A DNA stretch of 6,110 nucleotides from Candidatus Njordarchaeota archaeon (GCA_029856615.1 JAHKLF010000101.1:1-6110); one strand, 5' to 3'; shown: positions 1-5,517, numbered from the stretch's first letter. Translations and numbers: made by a program. The notes: a model not told the origin generated them from the sequence alone.

Positions 1-539
1 ACGCAGCTAACGTCGATTTAAAGGGAGATGAAAATTTTTATAAGAGGCTCACCGGCACATTACATGCACCAGAAACGATACTTAATGCGATAACTACAAT
101 GAAAGAGGCTGGAATTCATGTTGAAATAACCATTCTAGTAATACCCGAGTGGAATGATAGTGAAGAATTCTTTAAATGGGTTGCACGATGGATAATCGAC
201 AACTTTGGGCCAGAAAGTATCCCCCTTCATATTTCAAGATTTTTCCCTAATTATATGTTAAGAAGTCTCCCACCAACCCCTATAAGAACGCTAGAAAAAG
301 CGCGTCAGATTGTTCTTAAAGAGGGATTAAAATACGTTTATGTAGGTAATATCCCAGGTCATGAGGGAGAACACACTTATTGTCCAAATTGCGGAAAGCC
401 TGTTATAAAAAGAGAGGGTTTCATGATACGAGAGTGGAGGTTGGATGAGAATAATAGATGTGCTTTCTGTGGATATAAAATAAACATTGTTGGAGAATTA
501 CGAATCGAAAAAAGTTGGTTATACTATCATCTTTTTTAA
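1..539 (+). CDS. amrS: AmmeMemoRadiSam-system radical SAM enzyme, C-terminal part (5' end outside window)
   Basis: The frame is open from the window edge (first full codon at 3) to TAA at 537-539, giving about 178 visible residues. The visible part begins AANVDLKG and runs through LVIPEWNDS, PLHISRFFPNY, LPPTP, TLEKARQI and LKYVYVGNIPGHEGE, a run I recognise as the second half of the AmmeMemoRadiSam radical SAM enzyme (PflA-related, COG1180). It ends in a zinc-knuckle-like tail with CPNC (codons at 381-392) and CAFC (459-470). The SAM/4Fe-4S motif CxxxCxxC would lie upstream and is not visible. ATG at 99 is internal, because conserved sequence continues in frame before it. Known family members co-occur with Memo and AMMECR1 proteins; the substrate is not established. 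The gene converges on the MetRS beta gene with 4 nt between stops. Confidence 0.9.
   Translation, partial: AANVDLKGDENFYKRLTGTLHAPETILNAITTMKEAGIHVEITILVIPEWNDSEEFFKWVARWIIDNFGPESIPLHISRFFPNYMLRSLPPTPIRTLEKARQIVLKEGLKYVYVGNIPGHEGEHTYCPNCGKPVIKREGFMIREWRLDENNRCAFCGYKINIVGELRIEKSWLYYHLF
508..513 (-). terminator. T6 tract downstream of the MetRS beta gene
   Basis: The plus strand has A6 here, so the minus-strand transcript carries U6 about 30 nt past the metG-beta stop, inside the antisense of the radical SAM gene's end. It is a plausible archaeal oligo-U terminator without a hairpin. Confidence 0.3.
532..537 (+). terminator. T6 tract at the end of the radical SAM gene
   Basis: Six T residues run directly into the TAA stop, with no hairpin. 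Archaeal RNA polymerase terminates at oligo-T tracts, so this may end the plus-strand transcript before the convergent gene. The call rests on composition alone. Confidence 0.3.
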
Positions 540-543
540 GAAG

Positions 544-876
544 TCATCGAATACGTGTTCCTGGAGGAACATTCTCCATAACAGTGAGTAAAATGGGTTT
601 TTCTGGAGTATCCGCTGCTAATAGCATGCCCTGAGATATCAAGCCGCGTATTTTCTTAGGTTTCAAATTTGCTACAACTATTATTAATCTTCCCACGAGG
701 TCTTCAGGCTCATACCATGGAGCAATCCCAGCAAGAATTTGTCTATACTCTTTTTCTCCGATATCCACGAGTAATTTTAGAAGTTTTTCAGTACCAGCGA
801 CTCTTTCAGCTGACACGATCTTTCCTACTCGTAGATCAATCTTAGAGAAATCTTCGAATGATATTTCACCTCTCAT
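544..876 (-). CDS. metG: Methionine--tRNA ligase beta subunit / EMAP-type tRNA-binding OB-fold protein
   Basis: This 110-residue protein is a complete single tRNA-binding domain (tRNA_bind, COG0073). Family motifs are in order: DLRVGKI (residues 14-20), QILAGIA (46-52), NLKPKKIRG (70-78) and SQGMLLAA (81-88). In archaea such free-standing OB-fold proteins correspond to the C-terminal extension of bacterial MetRS and bind tRNA in trans, assisting the catalytic MetRS subunit in the cytoplasm. The length is normal for the family. I start it at ATG 876-874, because GAGGTGAT lies 4 nt upstream; an in-frame GTG at 885 falls inside that ribosome binding site and would only add three residues. A general tRNA- or RNA-binding chaperone related to MetRS beta is the alternative. 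The catalytic MetRS gene is not in the window. Confidence 0.88.
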   Translation of the reverse strand: MRGEISFEDFSKIDLRVGKIVSAERVAGTEKLLKLLVDIGEKEYRQILAGIAPWYEPEDLVGRLIIVVANLKPKKIRGLISQGMLLAADTPEKPILLTVMENVPPGTRIR

Positions 877-880
877 AAGT

Positions 881-888
881 ATCACCTC
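881..888 (-). promoter_or_regulatory. Ribosome binding site GAGGTGAT of the MetRS beta gene
   Basis: On the minus strand GAGGTGAT precedes ATG 876 by 4 nt (counting only the GAGGTG core, 6 nt). It matches the complement of the archaeal 16S 3' end (ATCACCTC). It overlaps the alternative GTG codon and so decides the start. Confidence 0.75.
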
Positions 889-919
889 AAATTAATAGAT
901 TTACAATCCTTAAAGTGAG

Positions 920-927
920 TTTTTAAA
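920..927 (-). promoter_or_regulatory. Possible TATA box for the MetRS beta gene
   Basis: TTTAAAAA on the minus strand is centred about 47 nt before the ATG. A start about 26 nt downstream would give a leader of about 21 nt that holds the GAGGTGAT site. Position and composition fit; there is no other evidence. Confidence 0.35.
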
Positions 928-936
928 GATACAGCT

Positions 937-952
937 CTTCAAAATATTGAAG
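937..952. promoter_or_regulatory. 16-bp inverted repeat, candidate operator copy 1
   Basis: CTTCAA-AATA-TTGAAG has perfect 6-bp arms around 4 nt. A near copy sits at 994-1009, 57 bp further on and just before the ArsR-type gene. Dyad sites of this size suit a dimeric winged-helix regulator such as the downstream gene product. Binding is inferred. Confidence 0.45.
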
Positions 953-955
953 TTT

Positions 956-985
956 AAGTTCTAAATAGTAAAGTTCAAATAGTTA
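956..985. repeat. 15-nt tandem direct repeat in the divergent promoter region
   Basis: AAGTTCTAAATAGTA (956-970) is followed at once by AAGTTCAAATAGTTA (971-985). The two differ by one inserted or deleted T within the unit and an extra T near the end. The repeat lies between the two inverted repeats, so the segment 937-1009 is built of repeated elements, consistent with cooperative regulator binding or replication slippage. Confidence 0.5.
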
Positions 986-993
986 GCATGTTG

Positions 994-1009
994 CTTCAAT
1001 ATATTGTAG
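994..1009. promoter_or_regulatory. 16-bp inverted repeat, candidate operator copy 2 overlapping a TATA-like core
   Basis: CTTCAA-TATA-TTGTAG has one arm mismatch, and its core CAATATATTG is a perfect 10-bp palindrome. It repeats the design of 937-952. The TATA-like core is centred about 27 nt before ATG 1030, the spacing expected for a leaderless archaeal promoter. If so, a bound regulator would block TBP. A second A/T-rich box, TATAAAAG at 1013-1020, lies too close to the ATG to serve the annotated start. Confidence 0.45.
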
Positions 1010-1029
1010 AAATATAAAAGGGCTATAAT

Positions 1030-1701
1030 ATGCATGACGACGAGCTTAAAGTGCTGTTAAGGAAAATCTATAAGGAGTTAATAGAGCTTAAGAGAGAGAT
1101 AATAGAGTTAAAAAAAGAGAGGAAGACCAGTATAGGTAATATAGTTGACTCAATAATGAGGGATATTTCTGACTTAGTAGAAAGAGAGGTTTCTAAGGCT
1201 TTCAAAAATGTAAGCTCTAGATTATCTAAAAGAGTCGTGTTTTATCCGTTTAAGAAAGGCTTTTCCTTCTTCATAGAATATCCACATCGTTTCATAGAAC
1301 GCGAGATCATTGAACAAGAAGTTGAGGATACCTTACGAGAAATAGAGGAAGAAATTGAAGGCGAGAGAGTAGAGGAGTTTAAACATGAAGTGTTTGAAGA
1401 CCTGATTACAGCGCTAAATCCAAGTGAAGTTGCGGAAACGCTTAGCGTTCTATCTAATCCTGATAGACTGAAAATATTGAAGCTTTTATACGAAAGAGAC
1501 AGATATTTCGGAGAGCTCGAGGAAATACTAGGTATAGGTCCGAGTTCTCTCAGACACCATTTATCCCGGCTAATTAATGCGGGATTAATAAAGCAAGAAC
1601 GCTCAAGAGGAAAGTACACAATAACAAAGAGAGGTGTGGCGGCATTAATATTGTCGTCATATATGCATAAGAGGATCCTTAAGTTCTATGAGGAGGAGTA
1701 A
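1030..1701 (+). CDS. Coiled-coil ArsR-type winged-helix transcriptional regulator
   Basis: This 223-residue protein has three parts. Residues 3-31 form a charged predicted coiled coil rich in L, I, K and E. Residues 32-128 form a mixed, partly acidic middle segment with a Glu-rich helix at about 93-120. Residues 133-208 form an ArsR-type winged helix: NPDRLKILKLLYE, then the recognition helix around SSLRHHLSRLINAGLI (172-187), and the wing RSRGKYTITKRG. No ArsR metal-binding Cys cluster is present (no Cys at all), so classic metal sensing is unlikely. Start ATG 1030 has no strong Shine-Dalgarno site and may be leaderless. Its last codons (GAG GAG GAG) supply the ribosome binding site for the next gene, 3 nt away, so the two are almost certainly co-transcribed. 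It may bind the inverted repeats at 937-1009 and repress itself; this is inferred. The ligand is unknown. Confidence 0.82.
   Translation: MHDDELKVLLRKIYKELIELKREIIELKKERKTSIGNIVDSIMRDISDLVEREVSKAFKNVSSRLSKRVVFYPFKKGFSFFIEYPHRFIEREIIEQEVEDTLREIEEEIEGERVEEFKHEVFEDLITALNPSEVAETLSVLSNPDRLKILKLLYERDRYFGELEEILGIGPSSLRHHLSRLINAGLIKQERSRGKYTITKRGVAALILSSYMHKRILKFYEEE
1691..1696 (+). promoter_or_regulatory. Ribosome binding site AGGAGG of the membrane protein gene
   Basis: AGGAGG lies 8 nt before ATG 1705, inside the last codons of the regulator gene. It indicates translational coupling and supports the 1705 start. Confidence 0.7.
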
Positions 1702-1704
1702 AAA

Positions 1705-3369
1705 ATGCTCACACAAGTAATGATACCTCAGTATATTCTAGTGTCGTCATTATTTTTACTCGCCGTTATCACTAATTTTGTGCACCAGGAAAAGATAAGA
1801 TTATATCTAAGAAACTTATTAGCAGCATTAATGGTATGCAGTTTCATCATTTTCCTCTTAATTAAAATTGTCCTAATACGATTAGCAAGCTTTCTTAGTT
1901 TAGTAGAATTAGTAATGATTCTGAGTCTTGCTTCAATAATTTCTACATCTAGAGACTACATTAGAGAATTTGAGACGACAATGAGAGGAAAACAGATATA
2001 CGTGGGGGGTATATTAAAAGCGTATGCTTTTGCATTCTTCGTAAGTTGGATATTAATAAAGCTCAATATATTCGTTAATCTCTTCAATACGTATCCTTCT
2101 GAGGAGGAAATATTAATTATCGCATTACTAATGTATATCTTAGGAAATGGAATAGAGAGTTCAAGTTCTTTCTCAATAAATGATATGATTGGAGGTTTCA
2201 TAAATGGTGTTACCGCAGCGGCTATAGTATCACTTGTAATATCTTACCTCTTCCAGTTCTTTCACTTAGTTTCAGAAAATTGGAAAATTTTCCATAATTA
2301 TCTACTACAATTAACGATACTAGCTATAATCTTATCTATCGTATCAATTATAATGATACCTCGCATGAACTATGGATGGAAATCTATAATAAAATTAGAG
2401 AATAATAATATTAGGATTGGAGTCCATGAGAGATCAATCCTGATAAATAATAACATTCACATAAACTTAGGGCGATCATTTACGATCATTCCAATTAAAG
2501 GAAAAATACATAGAGGCATTTACGTAAAAGGAGACATAAAGTATGAGATTCGTACACCAATGAAGAGGATATTAGGGACAGCTAATAGTGGAATAATCGT
2601 CTCAAATTACGATTTAGAGGTAATTTGTAGTATTGTTAGCGAGGCAGAAAAAGTTGAAGATTTTGACTTAAGATATCTGGGAATACAAAAGGAATTGTTA
2701 ATTAGGGATGCCAATAGACTATTAAAAACTCTAATGCGACATGTAATAAACATGACGATTATAAAAATGCCTTTCCTAGAAATCATCGAAAAAGGGGAAA
2801 CAGATTACGTAAGAGTGGGGGCTCTAACAATAATCGATGGTCCTGAAGGCGGAGTAATAAAAATAGGTCCTATGAGGATTATCGAAGAGAATCCCGTAAT
2901 CTTCAAGCGTGAAATTTATGCGGTTCTCAATGACGCTCAAAGAGGATTAATCTGGATTAAAATTAAGCCAGAAGTTTATATGATTAAAACGAACAAAGAA
3001 CGCATAAAAGTGAGTAAGAGAGGGACAATTCACGTAGTAAATGGAAAGAAGATAATATTAGAGGGAGAAAAGAGAAAGATTATACTGAATAATATAAAAT
3101 TATCAGTTGATGGTGACAGAAAAGCAGTTTTAGAACGAGGAGAAAAAAGAATTATCATAAAACCAAATACGGGGGTTATAATTCTAGAAACACCGACTAA
3201 GAGGCAAGCAATTACTCATAAGGATAAAGCAGAACGAATTTTTACGAGAATAAACATGACTATAGATAAGATCATTAAAGCTGTATCTAAAGAATCAGAA
3301 TTAGAGGAGGTATATAGTCTCTTACAATATACTAATGAGATTATTGAGCGTAAAGATGAATTCGAGTAG
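1705..3369 (+). CDS. Unrecognised polytopic membrane protein with large beta-rich soluble domain
   Basis: I do not recognise the family. The 554 residues split in two. Residues 1-220 hold about seven hydrophobic segments (roughly 9-27, 36-60, 62-80, 101-127, 135-150, 161-188, 197-219). Residues 221-554 are soluble and contain no Cys except C308. The soluble part has beta-rich stretches (about 235-310 and 367-495), a helical insert around 312-350, and a C-terminal helical tail (about 505-554). Segment 423-495 shows repeating basic beta-hairpin-like units of about 16-18 residues (VNGKKIILEGEKRK, NNIKLSVDGDRKA, RGEKRIIIKPNTG), like a short beta-ladder or solenoid. No catalytic motif is seen. The Lys/Arg-rich soluble domain would be expected inside the cell under the positive-inside rule. 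The ArsR-type regulator is 3 nt upstream, so a membrane sensor or a target of that regulator is plausible but inferred. Confidence 0.8.
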   Translation: MLTQVMIPQYILVSSLFLLAVITNFVHQEKIRLYLRNLLAALMVCSFIIFLLIKIVLIRLASFLSLVELVMILSLASIISTSRDYIREFETTMRGKQIYVGGILKAYAFAFFVSWILIKLNIFVNLFNTYPSEEEILIIALLMYILGNGIESSSSFSINDMIGGFINGVTAAAIVSLVISYLFQFFHLVSENWKIFHNYLLQLTILAIILSIVSIIMIPRMNYGWKSIIKLENNNIRIGVHERSILINNNIHINLGRSFTIIPIKGKIHRGIYVKGDIKYEIRTPMKRILGTANSGIIVSNYDLEVICSIVSEAEKVEDFDLRYLGIQKELLIRDANRLLKTLMRHVINMTIIKMPFLEIIEKGETDYVRVGALTIIDGPEGGVIKIGPMRIIEENPVIFKREIYAVLNDAQRGLIWIKIKPEVYMIKTNKERIKVSKRGTIHVVNGKKIILEGEKRKIILNNIKLSVDGDRKAVLERGEKRIIIKPNTGVIILETPTKRQAITHKDKAERIFTRINMTIDKIIKAVSKESELEEVYSLLQYTNEIIERKDEFE

Positions 3370-3428
3370 CTTAGCTAAGGGATTAGAAATTATATTGGCA
3401 TGGGGAATTAGGGCAAAACATCAGAAAG

Positions 3429-3504
3429 TGGTGGACGGGGCGGGATTTGAACCCGCGGCCTCCGCCTTGCAAGGGCGGCGCGCTACCAACTGCGCTACCC
3501 GTCC
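3429..3504 (-). tRNA. tRNA-Ala (anticodon UGC), CCA encoded, with A3-U70
   Basis: On the minus strand the gene folds as acceptor GGACGGG/CCCGTCC, D stem GCGC/GCGC, anticodon stem CCGCC/GGCGG with loop CTTGCAA (anticodon TGC), variable loop AGGCC, T stem GCGGG/CCCGC with loop TTCAAAT, discriminator A73, then encoded CCA. The mature body is 73 nt (3432-3504) plus CCA (3429-3431). Every stem is fully Watson-Crick and nearly all G/C, as in thermophiles. There is no intron. The anticodon assigns it to alanine, yet position 3:70 is A-U, not the G.U pair that alanyl-tRNA synthetase normally requires; see findings. It lies between two protein genes, convergent with the membrane protein gene. Confidence 0.92.
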
Positions 3505-3540
3505 TTCTCTGATAAGAATATCTTACTATTCACAGAAAGT

Positions 3541-3550
3541 CTTATAAAGT
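3541..3550 (-). promoter_or_regulatory. TATA box of the tRNA-Ala gene
   Basis: ACTTTATAAG on the minus strand is centred about 41 nt before the mature tRNA 5' end and is preceded by an A-rich GTAAAC that could act as BRE. Initiation about 25 nt downstream would leave a short leader of about 16 nt for RNase P. A small inverted repeat, TAAGA-ATA-TCTTA (3513-3525), covers the expected start. Confidence 0.5.
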
Positions 3551-3627
3551 TTACTGTTGCCCTGTTTATGCATCGTTATATTATTGGTTTAAAAATTAGG
3601 AATTCAATTATGTATTTTCATTGTTTT

Positions 3628-3942
3628 TCATCCAATTATCATTTTTATTTCCGCGGTGGGTATGTCTTCATCGATTCGAGCATATTTAACAAGAACTGTT
3701 CTTATCTTCGCATGATCCTGGACTATCCTCGCGGCACCGCCAAAAAATTTCCAATTGAGCATCTGAGCCGTTCTTGCAGCCTTAAATTTATCCTGTACTG
3801 AGGCTGATTTTCCAACCCATAAATATATTTCTCTGTTTTTGTCATCAACTATGACAGCGCATGTTTCGTCGCTTAGAATATCATCAATATCCATAGCTTT
3901 TATTGAGAGTATGTCTCCCTTAAAAACGATGCCTTTTAGCAT
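3628..3942 (-). CDS. Small single-domain gelsolin-like protein
   Basis: This 104-residue protein has no signal peptide and no membrane segment. Residues 26-63 read ETCAVIVDDKN..EIYLWVGKSAS..DKFKAARTAQML. This matches the gelsolin-repeat core: a strand ending in Asp, then E-I-Y-x-W-x-G-K, then the long K-A-A helix. Family knowledge: gelsolin/villin repeats bind actin and calcium. Asgard archaea encode gelsolin-like proteins that act on actin, and isolated gelsolin-like domains also occur outside actin regulation. The size equals a single repeat; eukaryotic gelsolins have three to six. The start ATG 3942 is supported by AGGTG 6 nt upstream. The gene is divergent from the 89-residue protein gene and about 120 bp upstream of the tRNA gene on the same strand. 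Fold confidence is moderate; an actin-related role is inference only. Confidence 0.65.
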   Translation of the reverse strand: MLKGIVFKGDILSIKAMDIDDILSDETCAVIVDDKNREIYLWVGKSASVQDKFKAARTAQMLNWKFFGGAARIVQDHAKIRTVLVKYARIDEDIPTAEIKMIIG

Positions 3943-3948
3943 TAGTTA

Positions 3949-3953
3949 CACCT
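3949..3953 (-). promoter_or_regulatory. Ribosome binding site AGGTG of the gelsolin-like gene
   Basis: AGGTG on the minus strand lies 6 nt before ATG 3942, the same spacing as the GAGGTG core of the MetRS beta gene in this window. Confidence 0.6.
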
Positions 3954-4004
3954 ATACATTTAATATCAATTTTGTTAGACATAATTTTGAGGAATATTTC
4001 ATTG

Positions 4005-4012
4005 TTTATAAA
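4005..4012. promoter_or_regulatory. Palindromic TATA box TTTATAAA in a divergent promoter region
   Basis: TTTATAAA reads the same on both strands and is the best box in the 98-bp gap. For the plus strand it is centred 32 nt before TTG 4041, suggesting a leaderless or near-leaderless transcript. For the minus strand it would start RNA near 3982, leaving a leader of about 40 nt with AGGTG before the gelsolin-like gene. It may serve one or both genes. Confidence 0.45.
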
Positions 4013-4040
4013 TTTTAAATTATTCAGAGTGGGTGGTGTA

Positions 4041-4310
4041 TTGAGTAGTTTTCAAGAGAAAAAGTATATCATTAGGGGAACTAAAGAAGGACTTTGGTTT
4101 GAAGTATTAGAGATAAGTGAAAGAGACAACCCCGAGGACATCATTATGAGCGGAAAAGTTGTTGCATCTTTCGAGATAGACTACTCGAAAGAGCGAGGAA
4201 AATTTATTCTAAAGAGGATTTTATTCGAAAAAAGCTTAACTAAAGATGAGAAGGTTATAATAATGGAAACTGTGAGAGATTTTGTAGAGTCTCTTAATGC
4301 TCCAGACTGA
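4041..4310 (+). CDS. Unrecognised 89-residue cytoplasmic protein
   Basis: I do not recognise the family. I start at TTG 4041, preceded by GGTGGTG (4032-4038) and sitting 32 nt after the TTTATAAA box. An in-frame TTG at 3972 would add 23 hydrophobic residues and place the promoter box inside the gene, so it is less likely. The 89-residue protein is soluble and charged, with no Cys. Its outline is beta strands (YIIRGTKEGLWFEVLEI, residues 9-25; KVVASFEIDYSKERGKFILKRILFE, 39-63) followed by a C-terminal helix (KDEKVIIMETVRDFVESL, 68-85). No catalytic motif is seen. The last 17 bp overlap the 3' end of the convergent ATPase gene. A small adaptor or regulatory protein is possible, but nothing in the sequence tells which. 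Confidence 0.7.
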   Translation: MSSFQEKKYIIRGTKEGLWFEVLEISERDNPEDIIMSGKVVASFEIDYSKERGKFILKRILFEKSLTKDEKVIIMETVRDFVESLNAPD

Positions 4311-5508
4311 TCATTGCTTTTTTTAGCCCCTCTTCATAAAAGTTTTTATTGTTTTCTAATTGGAGAACTTTAATTCCATGCGCATGAGCTTTTTTTAGCA
4401 AACTTTTCGTTGCTTTTGATTTTGGCACAATTAGGAGTGTCTTCTTTGCATGCAAAACCTTACTAATCTTTATGAGTTTTTCAATTAAATTAGGTGTTGG
4501 ATCATTTGATATATTGATTAAAGTCTCATTATGAAAGAATCTTAGACTATTATCAATGAACGTTAACCCTGATTTTTGGATTGCTCTAGACTTCTTCCTA
4601 GCAGATGCATAAATTAGATAGTCTTTTTCATTTTTTTGTTTAGAATTTAAGAAATCCCGAAGGAGAGGGTCTTTTATTACAAGTTTTCCAGATTCTAGGC
4701 TTGCTAATCCCGATGCAATAATGCGCTTAATTAGTTCCTCATTTTTTATCATATTGTCTGTCAACAATTTTACTAAATAATCCCCAAAGAGAGAAACATA
4801 GCTTCTGAGATGATTTTTTAGAACGCTTCTAAGTGCACCATGAGTTACGCTTTCATTGATAATATCATCAACTATAGAGCGCTCCAAAGGCATTTTTTTA
4901 TACTTGGTCATCTCTGTGATTCTGGGCAGTAGAACTTCTAAATACAGGGGAATACCACCTAACCTTTCATATAATCTATTGATACCATCATCAGTTATCA
5001 TATTGGACAATTTATCTCTTAATAGCTTATGGAAAGCCTCTCGATCCAATGGATTGAGGATAAAATGTTTACATTTACATACTGGGAAAACTCCTACTAG
5101 GACTATTTTAGCTTTAGTCTGATGGATTTTTCTAAGAATGTCTTGGATTTCTTTCTCGTCAGCGTCATCAGCGTCATCGATCAGAATAACTGGTATAAGA
5201 CCCGTTTTCTTTCTTATTTTTTCAATGGTGTGCTGTATCGACAATGTTTCTCTGTTTTGATCTCCATTTTCTATCGATATAAGTAATCTGTGAAGGGTAA
5301 TTCTCAATTGTATAGAGAGAGATATCCCCATAATGTTGTCAATTAATATTGGAAGATACTTCTTAGATAATTTTAACCTAGATGCTAAAAATTCTAAGAA
5401 GAAGCTTTTCCCCACTCCTCGCATTCCCGTAATTACTAAGCATTTTTCTCTTGATAGTGCTTTTATGATGGCACTAAGGATTGTTTCTCGACCATAAAAT
5501 TTTTTCAT
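4294..5508 (-). CDS. Archaeal P-loop ATPase (AAA/STAND-like) with winged helix and C-terminal alpha/beta domain
   Basis: This 404-residue protein begins FYGRE near its N-terminus, the usual opening of archaeal ATPases (pfam01637-like). Walker A is GMRGVGKS (28-35). Walker B is VILIDDAD (107-114), with D-D where many AAA ATPases have D-E. A sensor-1-like strand is KIVLVG (134-139). LNPLDREAFHKLL and the GGIP motif (184-187) complete the family pattern. A winged-helix-like segment (about 236-286) is followed by an alpha/beta C-terminal domain (about 292-404, core KKTLLIVPKSKATKSLLKKAHAHGIKVLQLE). In related ATPases that position often holds a nuclease-like domain, but no D..ExK is seen here. 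Start ATG 5508 follows GAGGTG by 9 nt; the upstream GTG 5520 overlaps that site. The family serves diverse DNA, defence and signalling roles, so the function here is open. Confidence 0.83.
   Translation of the reverse strand: MKKFYGRETILSAIIKALSREKCLVITGMRGVGKSFFLEFLASRLKLSKKYLPILIDNIMGISLSIQLRITLHRLLISIENGDQNRETLSIQHTIEKIRKKTGLIPVILIDDADDADEKEIQDILRKIHQTKAKIVLVGVFPVCKCKHFILNPLDREAFHKLLRDKLSNMITDDGINRLYERLGGIPLYLEVLLPRITEMTKYKKMPLERSIVDDIINESVTHGALRSVLKNHLRSYVSLFGDYLVKLLTDNMIKNEELIKRIIASGLASLESGKLVIKDPLLRDFLNSKQKNEKDYLIYASARKKSRAIQKSGLTFIDNSLRFFHNETLINISNDPTPNLIEKLIKISKVLHAKKTLLIVPKSKATKSLLKKAHAHGIKVLQLENNKNFYEEGLKKAMISLEH
4318..4324 (+). terminator. T7 tract after the 89-residue protein gene
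   Basis: Seven T residues begin 8 nt after the TGA stop. They lie within the antisense of the ATPase gene's 3' end (encoding KK there). This fits an archaeal oligo-U terminator. Confidence 0.4.
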
Positions 5509-5517
5509 TAAGAATGG

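Noticed and set aside
99..101. ATG 99 as the start of the radical SAM gene
   Set aside because: Conserved family sequence (AANVDLKG and onward) continues in frame upstream to the window edge, so this Met is internal.
1242..1619. Minus-strand frame of 125 codons
   Set aside because: It lies wholly inside the ArsR-type regulator gene, is Ser-rich low-complexity, and has no ribosome binding site or family match.
1956..2201. Minus-strand frame of 81 codons
   Set aside because: Antisense shadow of the membrane segments of the membrane protein gene.
3370..3379. Palindrome CTTAGCTAAG right after the membrane protein stop as a hairpin terminator
   Set aside because: There is no loop and no following T tract, so it is not a convincing terminator.
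3463..3479. Reading the tRNA anticodon as GCA (Cys) by shifting the loop one base
   Set aside because: The shift breaks the 5-bp anticodon stem (C-A and G-G mismatches) and the discriminator is A, not the U expected for tRNA-Cys.
3422..3540. 8-bp repeat CAGAAAGT on both sides of the tRNA (3422-3429 and 3533-3540) as attachment sites of an integrated element
   Set aside because: It is too short, and nothing but the tRNA lies between the copies; no integrase is visible. Likely chance.
3335..3547. Plus-strand frame giving a protein with GAGFEPA..LQGRRATNCATRP
   Set aside because: This is the well-known false peptide made by translating the antisense of a tRNA gene; the tRNA-Ala explains it.
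3568..3801. Plus-strand frame of 77 codons
   Set aside because: Shadow opposite the gelsolin-like gene, with no supported start.
4856..5122. Plus-strand frame of 88 codons
   Set aside because: Shadow inside the ATPase gene, whose motifs are intact on the other strand.
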